From contig CP099840.1 of assembly GCA_030062745.1 (NCBI GenBank), positions 10,492,437 to 10,556,436 of the forward strand: a stretch of DNA of 64,000 bases. Reading direction: 5' to 3'. Under the pieces are notes generated by a model. That model was given only the letters and a program-made list of their open reading frames with translations, was not told where the DNA came from and searched no databases. This document shows positions 36,006-47,285 of this stretch, in pieces (within the stretch, counting starts at the first letter, position 1; each line of letters begins with the position of its first letter). Made by a program: the position numbers and the translations under genes. The stretch is from Capitulum mitella. Lineage: Eukaryota; Arthropoda; Thecostraca; Pollicipedomorpha; Pollicipedidae.

Positions 36006-37229
36006 TTAACCCGCGCACGACCGTCGGTCGGCGTCGATCACGCTAGACTGGGGGTGGGGGCGGTTGACCTCTAACCCTCTAACTAACGAACGGTTGGTCA
36101 TCACGATGAAAATAAGCACACCGATGGAAAGCTTGTGACGAGTAGAGCTCGAAACTGTTCTTATTTTTAGTTTTAGGTAATATGTAAGTAATTTACGTCC
36201 TATATATCTTTTCTCACAGCCGACTGCATTAGACCGAGGAACGGCCTGAATCTTAAGGGCTGTGACTAATAACGCTTAGGTAAAGGCACCAACGCACAAG
36301 TAAAGGTCCGCAGATGCCGATGCACGTCTAATTTCTCTGATTTGTTCAATATATACGCCGAAACGTTGAGTTAAAGATTCGCAAATTTTCACGCCGGCTG
36401 TCGGCGGGCGCCGCAGCCGTACGCAGTAAGAAATTAACGGAAACTAATTTTGGAGTTCCTTTATTTCCGCGACATACGCCTATCCATGTACATTTTATTG
36501 ATCTTAGTGGTTCTTGTGATGGTTTCTCATGCTTAACTTTCGGAATAATTCATAAGTTAACGATTTACACAATTGGGTAACCTTTATTCGCGAGGGCTGT
36601 TTATTTCCAAAATATGCTATTTTTCAAACTTTTTGAGGTTCCTGGTATTACTTACGTCAGTACAAACCAGTCCTGCCATTTTCTACCCAGCCTGAGTAAT
36701 TCATCGCAGATTCTGACTTGGGTACATTTGGGCTCACTACGGTTACTCGTGACCTGACCTCAGATCAATGGCTGGAAGTCATTGATACTTTGTCTTATGA
36801 AGATAACTAGATGTCTGCTTTACTCCATACTAAAAATGTTATGAAAAATTCCGTCAGTTTCCCCAAAAACAACATGTCTTAAAAATGGGGTTGACCTTAG
36901 GTCAATGGCCCAGATAATTCCGAAAAATCTGAGATAGCAGATTTGTTGTATCTATGAAGATCACTAATCCCTGAAAGTATTATTGTGATATCTTGTTTTC
37001 CGAAAAAGTTAGAGGGCGCTAAACTTTTTCGAACATAGGTCCGTTTGACATGGCCTAGGTCAGACACCTGATTTGACCTGAGGTCAAAACTTTGGCACAA
37101 GGTGTAAAAATTATCAAGCAAAAGATACACGAAGCTTCGTGGCGCTGTGTTTGTTTGTTCTCTCGCAATCCTAGAAAAACCTCAGCGGGGGCGGTCAACC
37201 GCCCCTCCCCCCAGTCGGGGGCGGGTTAA
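36006..37229 (-). mobile_element. TTAA family 1 element, copy 4 (inverted)
   Basis: TTAA is present at both ends (36006-36009 and 37226-37229). The inverted ends start TTAACCCGCGCACGACC and TTAACCCGCCCCCGACT. It is 1224 bp and collinear in reverse with copies 1-3. Half-site clusters lie near 36747-36772, 36890-36906 and 37049-37088. No coding capacity. Confidence 0.82.
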
Positions 37230-39087
37230 CACCACATATGAATGCATGTCACCACACAGCTTCGTTAAATGTGTTCCATGTTGAACACATTTAACACTCT
37301 TCGGTTGAAACGCAAACAAACTGTTGTGATCTTGCGTTGCAGTCCCCACTGAAGCACTTGAGGAGAACTTTAGAGCGTTTGTGCTGGGGTCAAATATTGA
37401 TTTAAGGTACTAATTTCTTTCCAGGCTTCCCTGTGAGTATTTTAGCAATGGGGCCCCACTTGGTAAACATAATTTTTCTGAAGTTGGTATTTTTGGGACA
37501 CACTAATATTTCATCCATAACCGAGTGTTGTGCGAGGACGTTGCACTCTACGAGCTGAAAGCCGCATTTTACCCAATGCCTCACCAGAGCAACTGCCAAC
37601 TCTACGATTGGAAAGCCGCATTTGTCCCAATACCTCACCAGAGAAACTGCCAGAGGCAAAGGAAGGAACGCTGCTAGTCGCCTGGTGCGGTTTGCCGCCG
37701 CTCTGCGGCTACTTTTCTGCAGGGCCGTGTCTGCGAGGAATAGCTTGAACAGGATCCCACGGCATGCGCCTTGGAGACGTGGCCTCATGAATTATATTTG
37801 CTCGGTAGATTAATTTTTTGACAGTGCACGACACTTAATCACTTTCTTTCGTTGTCTTTCACTTACGCTGCGTCTCACTGTCTTGCATTGCTCATGTTGC
37901 ATGTACATACTTTTCATGATCCTCGCACTAGATACCATGGAAACGTGGCTGAATCATTAATATCCATCATGTGGAGCGGGTGTGATGCCATGAATCATTT
38001 GGCGTAGCCCTCGCTATAAATTTTCTAGCACAAGTGTTCTAGCCCATAGGACAGGCAGACCAACGGTCCGGCCAGTTTTGGGCAACTTTTTCAACAACAA
38101 CAACATTTTCTCAATGCACGACTGGAAATTTAGGGAAATTATTGGGAAGTCCGCACAGGATTTCAGGCCTTTTCTTTCCAGCCATTTTCGTAAGTTTGAT
38201 GTTAAAATATTCTAATATTGCGGGGTCCAAAGCCTCCCAACCTTCAGTCTCTCTAGCCATGGCTCCATTTTCGTATGAACTTTTCTATATCAAAGAAAGT
38301 TATTGCTGTAGAATACCATACCAATATTTTGACCCATTCATCTGTTTTCTTCTTTTACAAAATTAAATAATGTAAATACGTTATGAACGTCAGATTTAAG
38401 GGTCTTATGAATTTATTTTTCCATACCAAAACTTGTCCCATTTCTATATCCATGGTACTCGTTTAAGGATATTGCCGTGTCTCTCATCTCGCATTCGGAA
38501 ACGCACCACCTGCGTATCTTCATTTAGTTCAGTCGAATCAATGAATTAAATCAAATTCAGTCTCATTCAGTGCTTATCAGTGTTCAGCTCTCATCCACAG
38601 GGGCGGTACGTGTTTCAGCTAGGGTGTCACTGGCTTCTTTTCGAGCCATTTCTTTCCACGCAACGCCGTAGGGCTAATGTTAAATTCCGCCGATAAAGGA
38701 AAGCCACGCTGTCCTCCTGCCCCCCCTCCCTTTCCCTGTTCCGGCGCCTTAGGCTCTCATATGAAGCTTTTGAAGATATTTGGGCCCTGTTCGAGGTCCT
38801 GCTTGCGTGGTTGCGCATACCGTGAGCTTGCAGCCAACCACAAGTGTTTTTCGGTAAATGTCGCAAGTATTCGCAAACACATCAGATTCACCATACAATG
38901 TGCACATTACATCTTAAGTTTGTAATACGAATTCACAATATTTCACCTTACATCGAATATTTCACATACGCAGATGATAGCTCTCTACTCTAACGCAGCC
39001 ATGCTGCCTGGCAGGGCCTATTTTAAGAGCATATTACTGGGGGTGCGGGGCAGGGGTTTCGATTTGTATTTTTTTGACTGGAGCCTG
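37230..39087. other. No gene recognised
   Basis: A short imperfect direct repeat at about 37540-37640 ('gagctgaaagccgcatttt', 'gattggaaagccgcattt') is the only structure I see. It makes an open frame without known domains. Near 38640-38700 there is a segment related to 39540-39600, 40730-40790 and 51335-51410, probably a worn repeat. Confidence 0.35.
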
Positions 39088-39180
39088 GTCTACCCAGTGT
39101 TGATTTGGGCCCACACAATGTTGGTTTGGGCCCACCTAATGTTATCTGCCGGTTTTAAAGGGAAAGGAGTAATAATATAA
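39088..39180 (-). repeat. Dispersed repeat C, copy 1
   Basis: Reverse complement reads 'ctttaaaaccggcag', then 'caacatt...tgggccc(a)aa' twice. It matches 55236-55335 over about 90 bases, and a weaker version lies at 63120-63170. The internal unit is about 25 bp ('ccaacattgggtgggcccaaat'-like). Class unknown. Confidence 0.65.
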
Positions 39181-39273
39181 AAAAAAAATGGCTGGAACAG
39201 ATAAGAGACAGGTAGAAAGTAAAGAATAAAGTATAAACAGATATATCTATCTTTTCGTCTTTTGTTTATATGC

Positions 39274-39279
<6 letters not shown>

Positions 39280-39343
<64 letters not shown>
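39280..39343. repeat. (TA)n microsatellite
   Basis: A pure TA tract of about 32 units, followed by a short GT run. Confidence 0.92.
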
Positions 39344-39351
<8 letters not shown>

Positions 39352-39384
39352 TTGTATACATGGGATAAATGCAATTGTTTAATT

Positions 39385-40811
39385 TGCCGTTGGTCAAACT
39401 AAAATGGGCTAAATCCGATGAGAAACCCACATATGAGGGGAGATTAGGTTGTCGGGCTCTCGGTTCGGCCCCTCCAGTCATTTACGGAAATCGATATCCC
39501 TGGTGGAGGGATTCCACCCAGTCTAGTTATAAGTAACAATGTTACGGGTAAATGTTGCCCAAAGTTGGGGGATAGGTGCCCCCTGCCCGCCGGTGCTAAC
39601 GCCCCTGCTGATCTTTGCCAGTCTGTTTATTTTCTAAAACAAAAGCAACTTCGCTCCCATTTTTTGTTTTCTTCTTTGTTTTCATTAACGAATAGCTGTC
39701 TAACCATAGCTATATGCCACCCACAGTGTCTGCCTGAATCGTGTCAAAGACGTGGTCGGACGTGAGTTGCTGGCAAAACAACGTTTTCATTTAGGGGATG
39801 GGATTTCACTGTGCACTGGGAGGGGATTTGGCGGCCAGTGGTGGGGATTTTCCCCTCCAGTTATAATGTTGAAATAAACCCTCCTGCCTGGTCTATCTGA
39901 CTTGCGGCTGCTTGCGGCAGATTTACGCGGATTCAACAGTGGAGCCACAAAGCAGAACTCAATGAATAATAAGCTGTTGCTCAGTCCCGTTTCCGTGTTA
40001 TAATCACGCACGAGACGATCAAAAAATGGCAGCAGGGAAGGCGGATTTCGTTTTCGGCTGGGGAAGCAAGCTCTATCGGATCAACGGCCGACCTCATTTA
40101 GATTACCTTCTCCCTCTCCCACAAAAAAACAGCTGAACTTCGTTCTTTTTTGCTATCGCTCAGTTTTGCGTTCAATAAATAAACCTTTTCCGAAGTTTTG
40201 GCGCTCGTGTACACCTGTGTTCTCCAAAACGCATGTTTTTTCATTCAGGACTGTACCTATTGACATTTTTCAGGTATTTGCCCTTGGGCATCCATCTACA
40301 TAAAGGCGAATGATGCAGACTTCTGTCTCTTATGTTGTTTGCATTTACGACACGAATTCAGCATTGTTATAAGGTATATTTGTGAACGTTTGAAAGACAG
40401 TTTCCTGGCACAACTTTAAACTGTAATTCGAAACTCATTAACAGAGTTCTTACAGACTATCACACGAGAACGCCATCATTATCTCAAGCACTTGCCAAAG
40501 CAGCTTTGGCTGTCCTCCACACAAACATAATGCAATGATGCCAGCACCAAACCTATGACATAATGGACGGAACCATCTTGCCAGAGTGCCCAATGGATTA
40601 ACAATCAGTACCATGGTCAGCACCACTACGCATGGTATACAAAAAAAGAATCTTAACATATACGTCAAACTGAGGGACGCTAAAAACACATACACATGGG
40701 GCTGATATGCAGTAAAAATGATGCAATTTTCCCCATTGGGCTAATGTTAAATTTCCAAAAAGTGGGGGCCATGGCCCCCTCCCTCCTTCCTCCTGTTCCT
40801 ATGCCCATGTA
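39385..40811. other. No gene; worn hAT-like segments
   Basis: Segment 39385-39495 resembles 6170-6296, and both end in 'gaaatcga(c/t)(g/a)(c/t)ccctg'-like sequence. Segment 39540-39600 resembles 51335-51410 and 40730-40790. These look like worn ends of hAT-type repeats. No gene is supported. Confidence 0.35.
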
Positions 40812-43800
40812 TTAACCCGCGTCCGACTGGCAGCCGGCTCTGATCACGCTCGACTGCGGGGGTTGACCCCCCCAACTCACGAATGGTTGGTCGCACGATA
40901 AAAAATAAGCACACTGTAGGAAAACTCGCAGTAGAGCTTAGAAATGTAGAGATCAAAACTGGTCTCATTTTTAGTTTCGGATAATTTGTAAGCCATTTAC
41001 GCCCTATACGTTTTCTCCCAGATGACTGCATGAAACCGAGAAACGGCCTGGATCTCAAGGACTGTTACTAATGACGTCTAGGTAAAGGCACCAACGCACA
41101 GGTGAAGGTGAATCCGCAGATGTCAGTACACGTTTAATTTCTCGGATTTGTTCAATATATACGCCGAAACGTTGATTTAAAGACAAGGCTATTTTCGTGC
41201 CGGTTGCCGGCGGGCGCCGTGGCCGTACGCAGAATGAAATTAACGAGAACCAATTTTAGCGTCCCTTTATTTTCGCGATATAAGCCAAACCATCTAAACT
41301 TCATTGATCCTAGTTGCTCTTTTGGTGGTTTCTCATGCTTAATTTGGAGAAATGTATTAGTTACCAATCTACAGAATTGGCGGAACTTTATTCGCGAGGG
41401 TCTGCTTATTTCCAAAATATGCAATTATTTGGAACCTTTTGAGCTCCTGGCATTACTTGCAACTGTGCGAGCCAGTCCTACCATTTTCAGTCCGTCCTGA
41501 GTGATTCATCGCTGATTTTGACGGCAGTACACTTTGGCTCATAACAGTTATTCTTTGACCTGACCTCAGGTCAATGGTTGAAAGTTGTTGTTATTTCGCC
41601 CATTGACGGTAACTAGATGTCTGCGCAGGAGCGTAGTCAAGGGGGCCAAAAGGGCCATGCCCCCTGGAGGCCAAGCGGGGCCCCCTGGCGCCTGAGCGGG
41701 CCCCCCTGGGGCCGAAGGCCCCAGTTCTTTGGACGGCGTGGGGCCCCCGCAGGGCGTCTTACAGTGTCCGAAACAAACAATTTAAGCAAAATAAGAATAT
41801 TTTAAGCATTAAAGAAGGTTTGCAAACTAAAAAAAACATATTCCAAATATACAAGAAGGCTTCATGCGCTATGAAGAGAGGCCCGAGGTCTGAGCGTTTA
41901 GCGGCCCCTGCTAGCTTGTAAGGGAGTTCATTGCCTGTCGGGGAGGGCCCCTTTTCGACCCATAAAGGGCCCCTGTCAGCCTCTGAAGGGACCTCCTTTC
42001 GATCCGTAAGAAGGCCCCTGCCTTGCCTCCAGAGGTCGACAGGGGTCCTTTACAGGCCGATAGGGTGCCCTCTACACAGGCAGTGACCCCCTGGCCAACA
42101 GGAGTCCCTAAACGATCGTTGAGGGGCCGCTGCTTTCTTGTACAATGCCCTTACGACCTGTAAGAGAAACCCGCCAGGTCGCCAGGAACATCTTTACAGG
42201 CGAGCATGGGCCCACTTTACACCTCAGCGGGGCCCCTTGACAAACCGACTGTAACTATAACCACATCGGGCCCCACTGATTACGAGGGCCAGGCACGGAT
42301 CCAAATGGGGAGCAACTGAGGACGATCGCCGCTCCCCCCTGAGGCCTTAGGGCCCTGGGGGAGGGGGCCTGAGAAGGGGCCCTGTCGACAGGTCCTGTGA
42401 TTTAAGTCCGAAAGGGGCCTGAGAAGAGACCCCTGTCGGACTTAAAAGGAGCCCCGAAGGGGCCCCGTATGAGCTTCACGGGGTCGCTATAAGAACCTGA
42501 CGGGCTCTTGATGCAGTCAGGGAGGCCTCCTGGAGGGTAAGATCACCTTTGAAACGCATAGAGGGCCCCTGAAGCTCCCAGAGGGCCCCTGAGGGCCCAG
42601 AGACTACAACATGGTCGCAACACGGCAGAGTGTCCCTGAGACCACCAGATGGCTCATAGGGCTCCTGAGACGGCCAGGATGAAGACTAAGTCCCTAGGGG
42701 GTCCCTGTGAGTGAAAAGCTGAAGGTTCTTGATGTAGTCAGAGGGCCTCCGGGAGGGTTAATGAGACCCTGCCAAGGTAAGATGGCCCCTAAGATGGAAA
42801 GAAGAGCCCTTGAAACTCGTCAAGAGCCCCTAGGACCACATTGGGCCCCAACACGGCAAAAGGTCCATGAGACCGCTAAAATTGTCACACAGGCACCTGA
42901 GATGGAAAAAACTTGAGGGTGCCTAGCACGGCATAAGGAGACCCTGGCCAGCCAGAGTGGCCTCCTGGACGGGGATTCGTCGGTGACCTTCTCTACCTCG
43001 AGAGGAGCTACAAATGGGCTGCACTGGCCTTTTTGGAACCTTGAGGGGTTCTTGATGCTGTCAGGGGCCACAGGGAGGGTCAGGTGGTTTCTGAGACGAC
43101 AAGATGGGCCGATGCATCGCAGATGACCACTGAGACCGCTAAAAAGGTCGAAGGGCTCCTGCGAGACAAAGACGATAAGAGAGCCTCTGAGACAGTATTT
43201 GGGTTTTATGGGGACAAGAGACGACCAGAGGGTCCCCGGGTGCAATAACGGGCACCTAGCACGGGCAAGGTCCCCCTGAGACTGCCAGTGAGGCCCCTGA
43301 AGCGCCAACAAAAGTCCCTTGTTACGACTAGAGGGGCCCTAAAAGACTGCCATATATACCTCATGTACCGGAGGAAGACCCTGATTCCGCTATGGGGACA
43401 ACCAGAGACGTTCAGAGGGCATATGACTCTTCACAGAGGCCCTGAAATTGCCAAAAGGTCTTTTGTAACTGCCAAAGGAACCCTGAGATGGCAAAAATGT
43501 TTCCCAGAGACGATACGAGGGGTACCCAGGACCACAAAGGGTCAACTGAGGCTACCAGAGAGGGACGTATGAGACTGCTAACTAGAAGTCTCTAGCAATA
43601 GGGGCCCCTGAGACAACCAGAGGGGCCCTAGAAACTACCAGACCTTGAGACGTCCAGAGTGCTCCTGAAACGGCCAAAGAACCTAGAGGATTGTCAGAGG
43701 CGCCTCTGTCAGGACAGAGAGAGACTTATAGAGGGTCTTTTCAGTGCCTGAGGGGTTCCTTAGACAGCAAAAACATCTCAGGGACGACAGGAAGGAACCC

Positions 43801-44801
43801 AAGATGGTTTAAGCGTCCCTGAAACTGCCAGATGGGTCCCTGAGACTGTCCGAGGTGCCGCTGAAACTGCCGAAGGAGAGCCTGAGGCGTCACACGGGAC
43901 ACGTGAAACCGTAAAAAGAACCTGAGACCACTAGAGGATCCTGGCACGGCAGACAGCCCGGGACCATCAAAAGTGCCCCTGTAACTGCAAGATGGAACCT
44001 AAACTAAGCTGACAAACAATCCCCAGAATCTACGGGATGGGAGGGGGGACAGACGGGTCTTGGACCAGATACAGACACGACATTTCAAACGGATGGAGGG
44101 ACAGAACCGCCTAAAATCTATCCGTTTTTGTCACATTTCGGCCACTTTGTTCGGGAACAAAACGCAGAATTTTCTGAAATAAGTGATGCGTTTGGATTTT
44201 TTTTCGGCTTTTTTATATCGTAAAAAGGAAAACTGCATCATTTTTCATATCTGAAGGGCAAAAATATGGGGACCCCGCGCTGAACCATTCGCCTCCACCC
44301 CCACCCCCCGTCCTGGCGAAATCCTGGATCCGCCCTTGGCAAGGGACCCCATTGGTTACGAGGGCCCCCTTGGCCTGATTTGGCTCCCCTTATGCGGAAG
44401 CCTGGCTACGCCCCTGTGTCTGCGTCACCCCATACTAAAAATGTTATGAAAAATTCCGTCAATTTAAAAAAACGACATTTCTTAAAACGGGCTTGACCTA
44501 AGGTCAATGACCCAGCAAATTCCGAAAAATCTGAGATAGCAGATTTCTTGAGCTCATCAAGATCTATACTCCCTGAAGGTTTTACTGTGACATCAATTAA
44601 ACTTTTTTGGACATGGGTCCGTTTGACATGACCCAGGTTAGACAACTTACTTGACCTGAGGTCAAAACTTTGACACAAGGCGTAAAAATGATCATGCAGA
44701 AGGTATACGAAGTTTCGTGGCGCTGCGTTTGTTCGTTCTCTCGCAATCCTGAAAAACCTCAGCGGGGGCGGTCAACCGTCCCCCCAGTGGGGGCGGGTTA
44801 A
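40812..44801 (-). mobile_element. TTAA family 1 element, copy 5 (inverted), split by a hAT insertion
   Basis: The outer ends are TTAA at 40812-40815 and 44798-44801. The element reads collinearly with copy 4 up to 41625, is interrupted by 2791 bp of foreign DNA, and resumes at 44417. Without the insertion and its duplicated 8 bp it would be about 1.19 kb. Half-site clusters lie at about 41558-41573, 44494-44509 and 44648-44667. No coding capacity. Confidence 0.85.
41626..44416 (+). mobile_element. hAT-type element with degenerate minisatellite interior
   Basis: It starts CAGGAGCGTAGTCAAGG and ends CCTGGCTACGCCCCTG. It is flanked by perfect 8-bp duplications TGTCTGCG at 41618-41625 and 44417-44424, which proves insertion and fits the hAT superfamily. 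It carries no transposase. From about 41870 to 43990 the interior is a degenerate array of roughly 22-26-bp units around 'cccctgagac..ccagaggg'. Near 44310-44340 the sequence 'aaatcctggatccgccc' resembles another hAT terminus, so a second element may be embedded. G/C-rich, unlike its host element. Confidence 0.85.
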
Positions 44802-45400
44802 TGTCCACAAAACTAGTTTTATCTTTCTCTATTGACGTCACGTGTGGTACAAAGGGCTGCCGAGTACACTTGTGATGATTACTCCTGAAATCATCGCCAG
44901 AATTGCCGAGTTTTGTAATGGGCGCCGAGGGGCGCCGAGTGCCATCAAATTTAATGACTACCATATCTGAAAAAAACCTTCGGATTTGCACTCAATTTCG
45001 CGAAAACAGTTACGTCAGACGCCGATACTCCAATGATTTTTTAAAGCGTGAGGCTGATTTTTTACGATTTTGCTTAGTGCAGTGGCGGAAATTTCAGGGG
45101 GGAACACAGTTTTTCCCCTCCAGCCTAACGTCTGGGGGGGGGCGACCGCCCCTCCTTTTCCGCCTTCGCTGAATGGCAGGGAGGTCGAGCAACGTAGGTG
45201 ATGCTGTACCGGATTACAGTGCAGGGGAATACGCGCAATATGAAGGAACTTTGGCTCCATATATTTCGGCTGCATGGATGTTTCTACAAATGAGGTCATT
45301 CTGTCAAGCAGTAAACTTCCAGCAGTCGTGCGGCAGTCCTCGCAGGAGCAGGACACAGCTCGCTCCGCTCTTAGGTCGATAGGGTCGACACAAACACTTA
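44802..45400. other. No gene; hAT-like end near 45080
   Basis: 'cagtggcggaaattt' at 45080 resembles a hAT terminus, but I could not find a partner with a matching duplication. The 5' limit of the adjacent LINE is unclear and may lie here. Confidence 0.3.
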
Positions 45401-45691
45401 GTCTTTTGTCCACACTTCGACTTTGCGCCTCCTGATAGTTTTTTTTCTACACTTCCACGTTTATTTCTGCGATCCACACACTCTTAAGGTAGGCCTCTCC
45501 ACTTCAAATTTTCTTTTCCGAGCTGTTCCCTGACTTCTGTCACGGGCAAGCGAAGTAAACGAAAGAAAAACAACACTGACTCTATAGGCTCGAACTCGGA
45601 CTCTGATGTCAGCCCTTCTGCAGACATCGATATTGGTGTTTGCAGAGGTGCAACGGACAGGACGATTCACAAATAGAAAGATGACCACGGC

Positions 45692-47218
45692 TTGAATCCG
45701 GAACAGATCTCGACACACGAACACACTTCGTCTGACACGATATCGGATACTGACCTTCGCACGAACTCTGACACTGCTCAGAACCGCACCATTTTCAAAC
45801 ACGCTGACTCTTCACGTTCTCGTGACCTTGACCTGCCCCTGACTGCGCCCGAGCCCCACGGCCCTGGCAGCGTGCCAGGACCGGCCCGGCCGGAAGGGTC
45901 GAAGGGCTTATCCGGACTCGCACAAGCAACCAGGGCAAACGACAGGTGCGCTGTGGCAGAGGATACTGTCGGGGCAACACGCGGTCAGATGCACGGGACG
46001 CCATGCCCGGTTCGAGAGCCCTACCTGGACCCACTTGGGTCATACGTAGTAGTGAAACCTACCGACTCGAATACAGACTTTCAGAAAATCAACGTCTGGG
46101 CACCTCCAGAACAGACAGAAGCAATCTGCGGTCCAAACATTCGGCTCCACATTCAAGCACCTCGTGATGGTTCTCTCATCATCAAAACAAACAACCGCCA
46201 TCAAACCAAAATGCTTCTCAAACAGACAACTTTCTGTACTAAGGCAGTGACGGTCACCCTTCACCCGACTCGCAACTCGTGCAAGGGAACTGTGTTCACA
46301 CCTGAACTCCGCTTCATGTCTGAAACGGAGATTCAACACGAACTGAGAGACGAGCTGGTCAGCCACGTCCGTCGACTAACCACCTTCAGGGACGGACAGC
46401 GTCAGGACACCAGTCTTCTTGTCCTCACGTTCGACACTCCCAGTCTCCCTCCCAAGCTCCACGCCGGCTACCTCTGCTTCGAAGTGCGCCCATTTATCCC
46501 CAACCCTCTGCGCTGTTTCAACTGCCAGAGATTTGGTCATGGCTCCCGGAACTGCAGACAAGCTGCTCGTTGCGCTCGCTGCGGTGATGCTGCGCATGAG
46601 GGCTCCCTGTGCTCCAAACCTGCTCGATGCATCTCTTGCGAGTCTTCCGATCACACCACAAATTCGAAGAACTGTCCCGTCTGGCTGACAGAAAAACGCA
46701 TTTGTGAGCTTAAGACAAAAATGAACATTTCATATCCCGAAGCACCACGTCAGGTACAATCACAGAAAAACCAACCTCAAAAGACCTATGCTCAAGTCAC
46801 ATCAAAGAGCAGCACCTCTTCATCTTCCCAGACTGATGACATCCCACAGCTTCCTCCACTTCAGCTCTTAAAGCCTCTTTGTCACGAACCTAGTTCTGTC
46901 CGTTCTCAGTCCAATGAGAAGCACACAGTGACTGAACCACAAAAGGCAAGTGCAAAACAACCTGTGAGAGGGGCATCGGCAACTGCCCCCGCAACTCCTG
47001 GGCAGTTTGTCCCCAGGAGAGCACCACAGCCTACACTCCGGTCATATTCACGCGCACACCACCCTGGTGCTGAGGCTCCACCGTGCACTCCTTATAAGGA
47101 CAACCAACCTCCATCGCCCAGACCCGGTCCCAGTCGACCCCGGGGTCGCTCATCCAGCCATGGTAGGACTAAACAGGGGTCACAGGCCCTTTCAGGGATT
47201 CAGAGCATCTTTAGCTAA
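45692..47218 (+). CDS. LINE ORF1, nucleic-acid-binding protein with three zinc knuckles
   Basis: This is a long open frame of 508 codons. Its first codon in the open stretch (45692) is TTG, not ATG. The same frame is also open upstream from at least 45509 to a TAG at 45674, so the original ORF1 probably began further upstream and this copy carries one stop. The middle holds three successive CCHC-type knuckles: 'CFNCQRFGHGSRNC', 'CARCGDAAHEGSLC' and 'CISCESSDHTTNSKNC', about residues 277-330. The C-terminal 170 residues are rich in Pro, Ser and Gln and look disordered. Such proteins coat LINE RNA in the ribonucleoprotein particle. ORF2 begins 68 bp downstream. Confidence 0.8.
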   Translation: MNPEQISTHEHTSSDTISDTDLRTNSDTAQNRTIFKHADSSRSRDLDLPLTAPEPHGPGSVPGPARPEGSKGLSGLAQATRANDRCAVAEDTVGATRGQMHGTPCPVREPYLDPLGSYVVVKPTDSNTDFQKINVWAPPEQTEAICGPNIRLHIQAPRDGSLIIKTNNRHQTKMLLKQTTFCTKAVTVTLHPTRNSCKGTVFTPELRFMSETEIQHELRDELVSHVRRLTTFRDGQRQDTSLLVLTFDTPSLPPKLHAGYLCFEVRPFIPNPLRCFNCQRFGHGSRNCRQAARCARCGDAAHEGSLCSKPARCISCESSDHTTNSKNCPVWLTEKRICELKTKMNISYPEAPRQVQSQKNQPQKTYAQVTSKSSTSSSSQTDDIPQLPPLQLLKPLCHEPSSVRSQSNEKHTVTEPQKASAKQPVRGASATAPATPGQFVPRRAPQPTLRSYSRAHHPGAEAPPCTPYKDNQPPSPRPGPSRPRGRSSSHGRTKQGSQALSGIQSIFS

Positions 47219-47285
47219 ATCACACTCAATGCCGCTATTTTCCCAGAGCCAAGGTTTCTGCCTTAGGCTCTACACAACATTATTA

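Noticed and set aside
45080-45171. Short 92-bp hAT-like MITE (starts 'cagtggcgg', ends 'ccgccttcgctg')
   Set aside because: Flanking 8-mers do not match, so there is no evidence that these two ends belong together.
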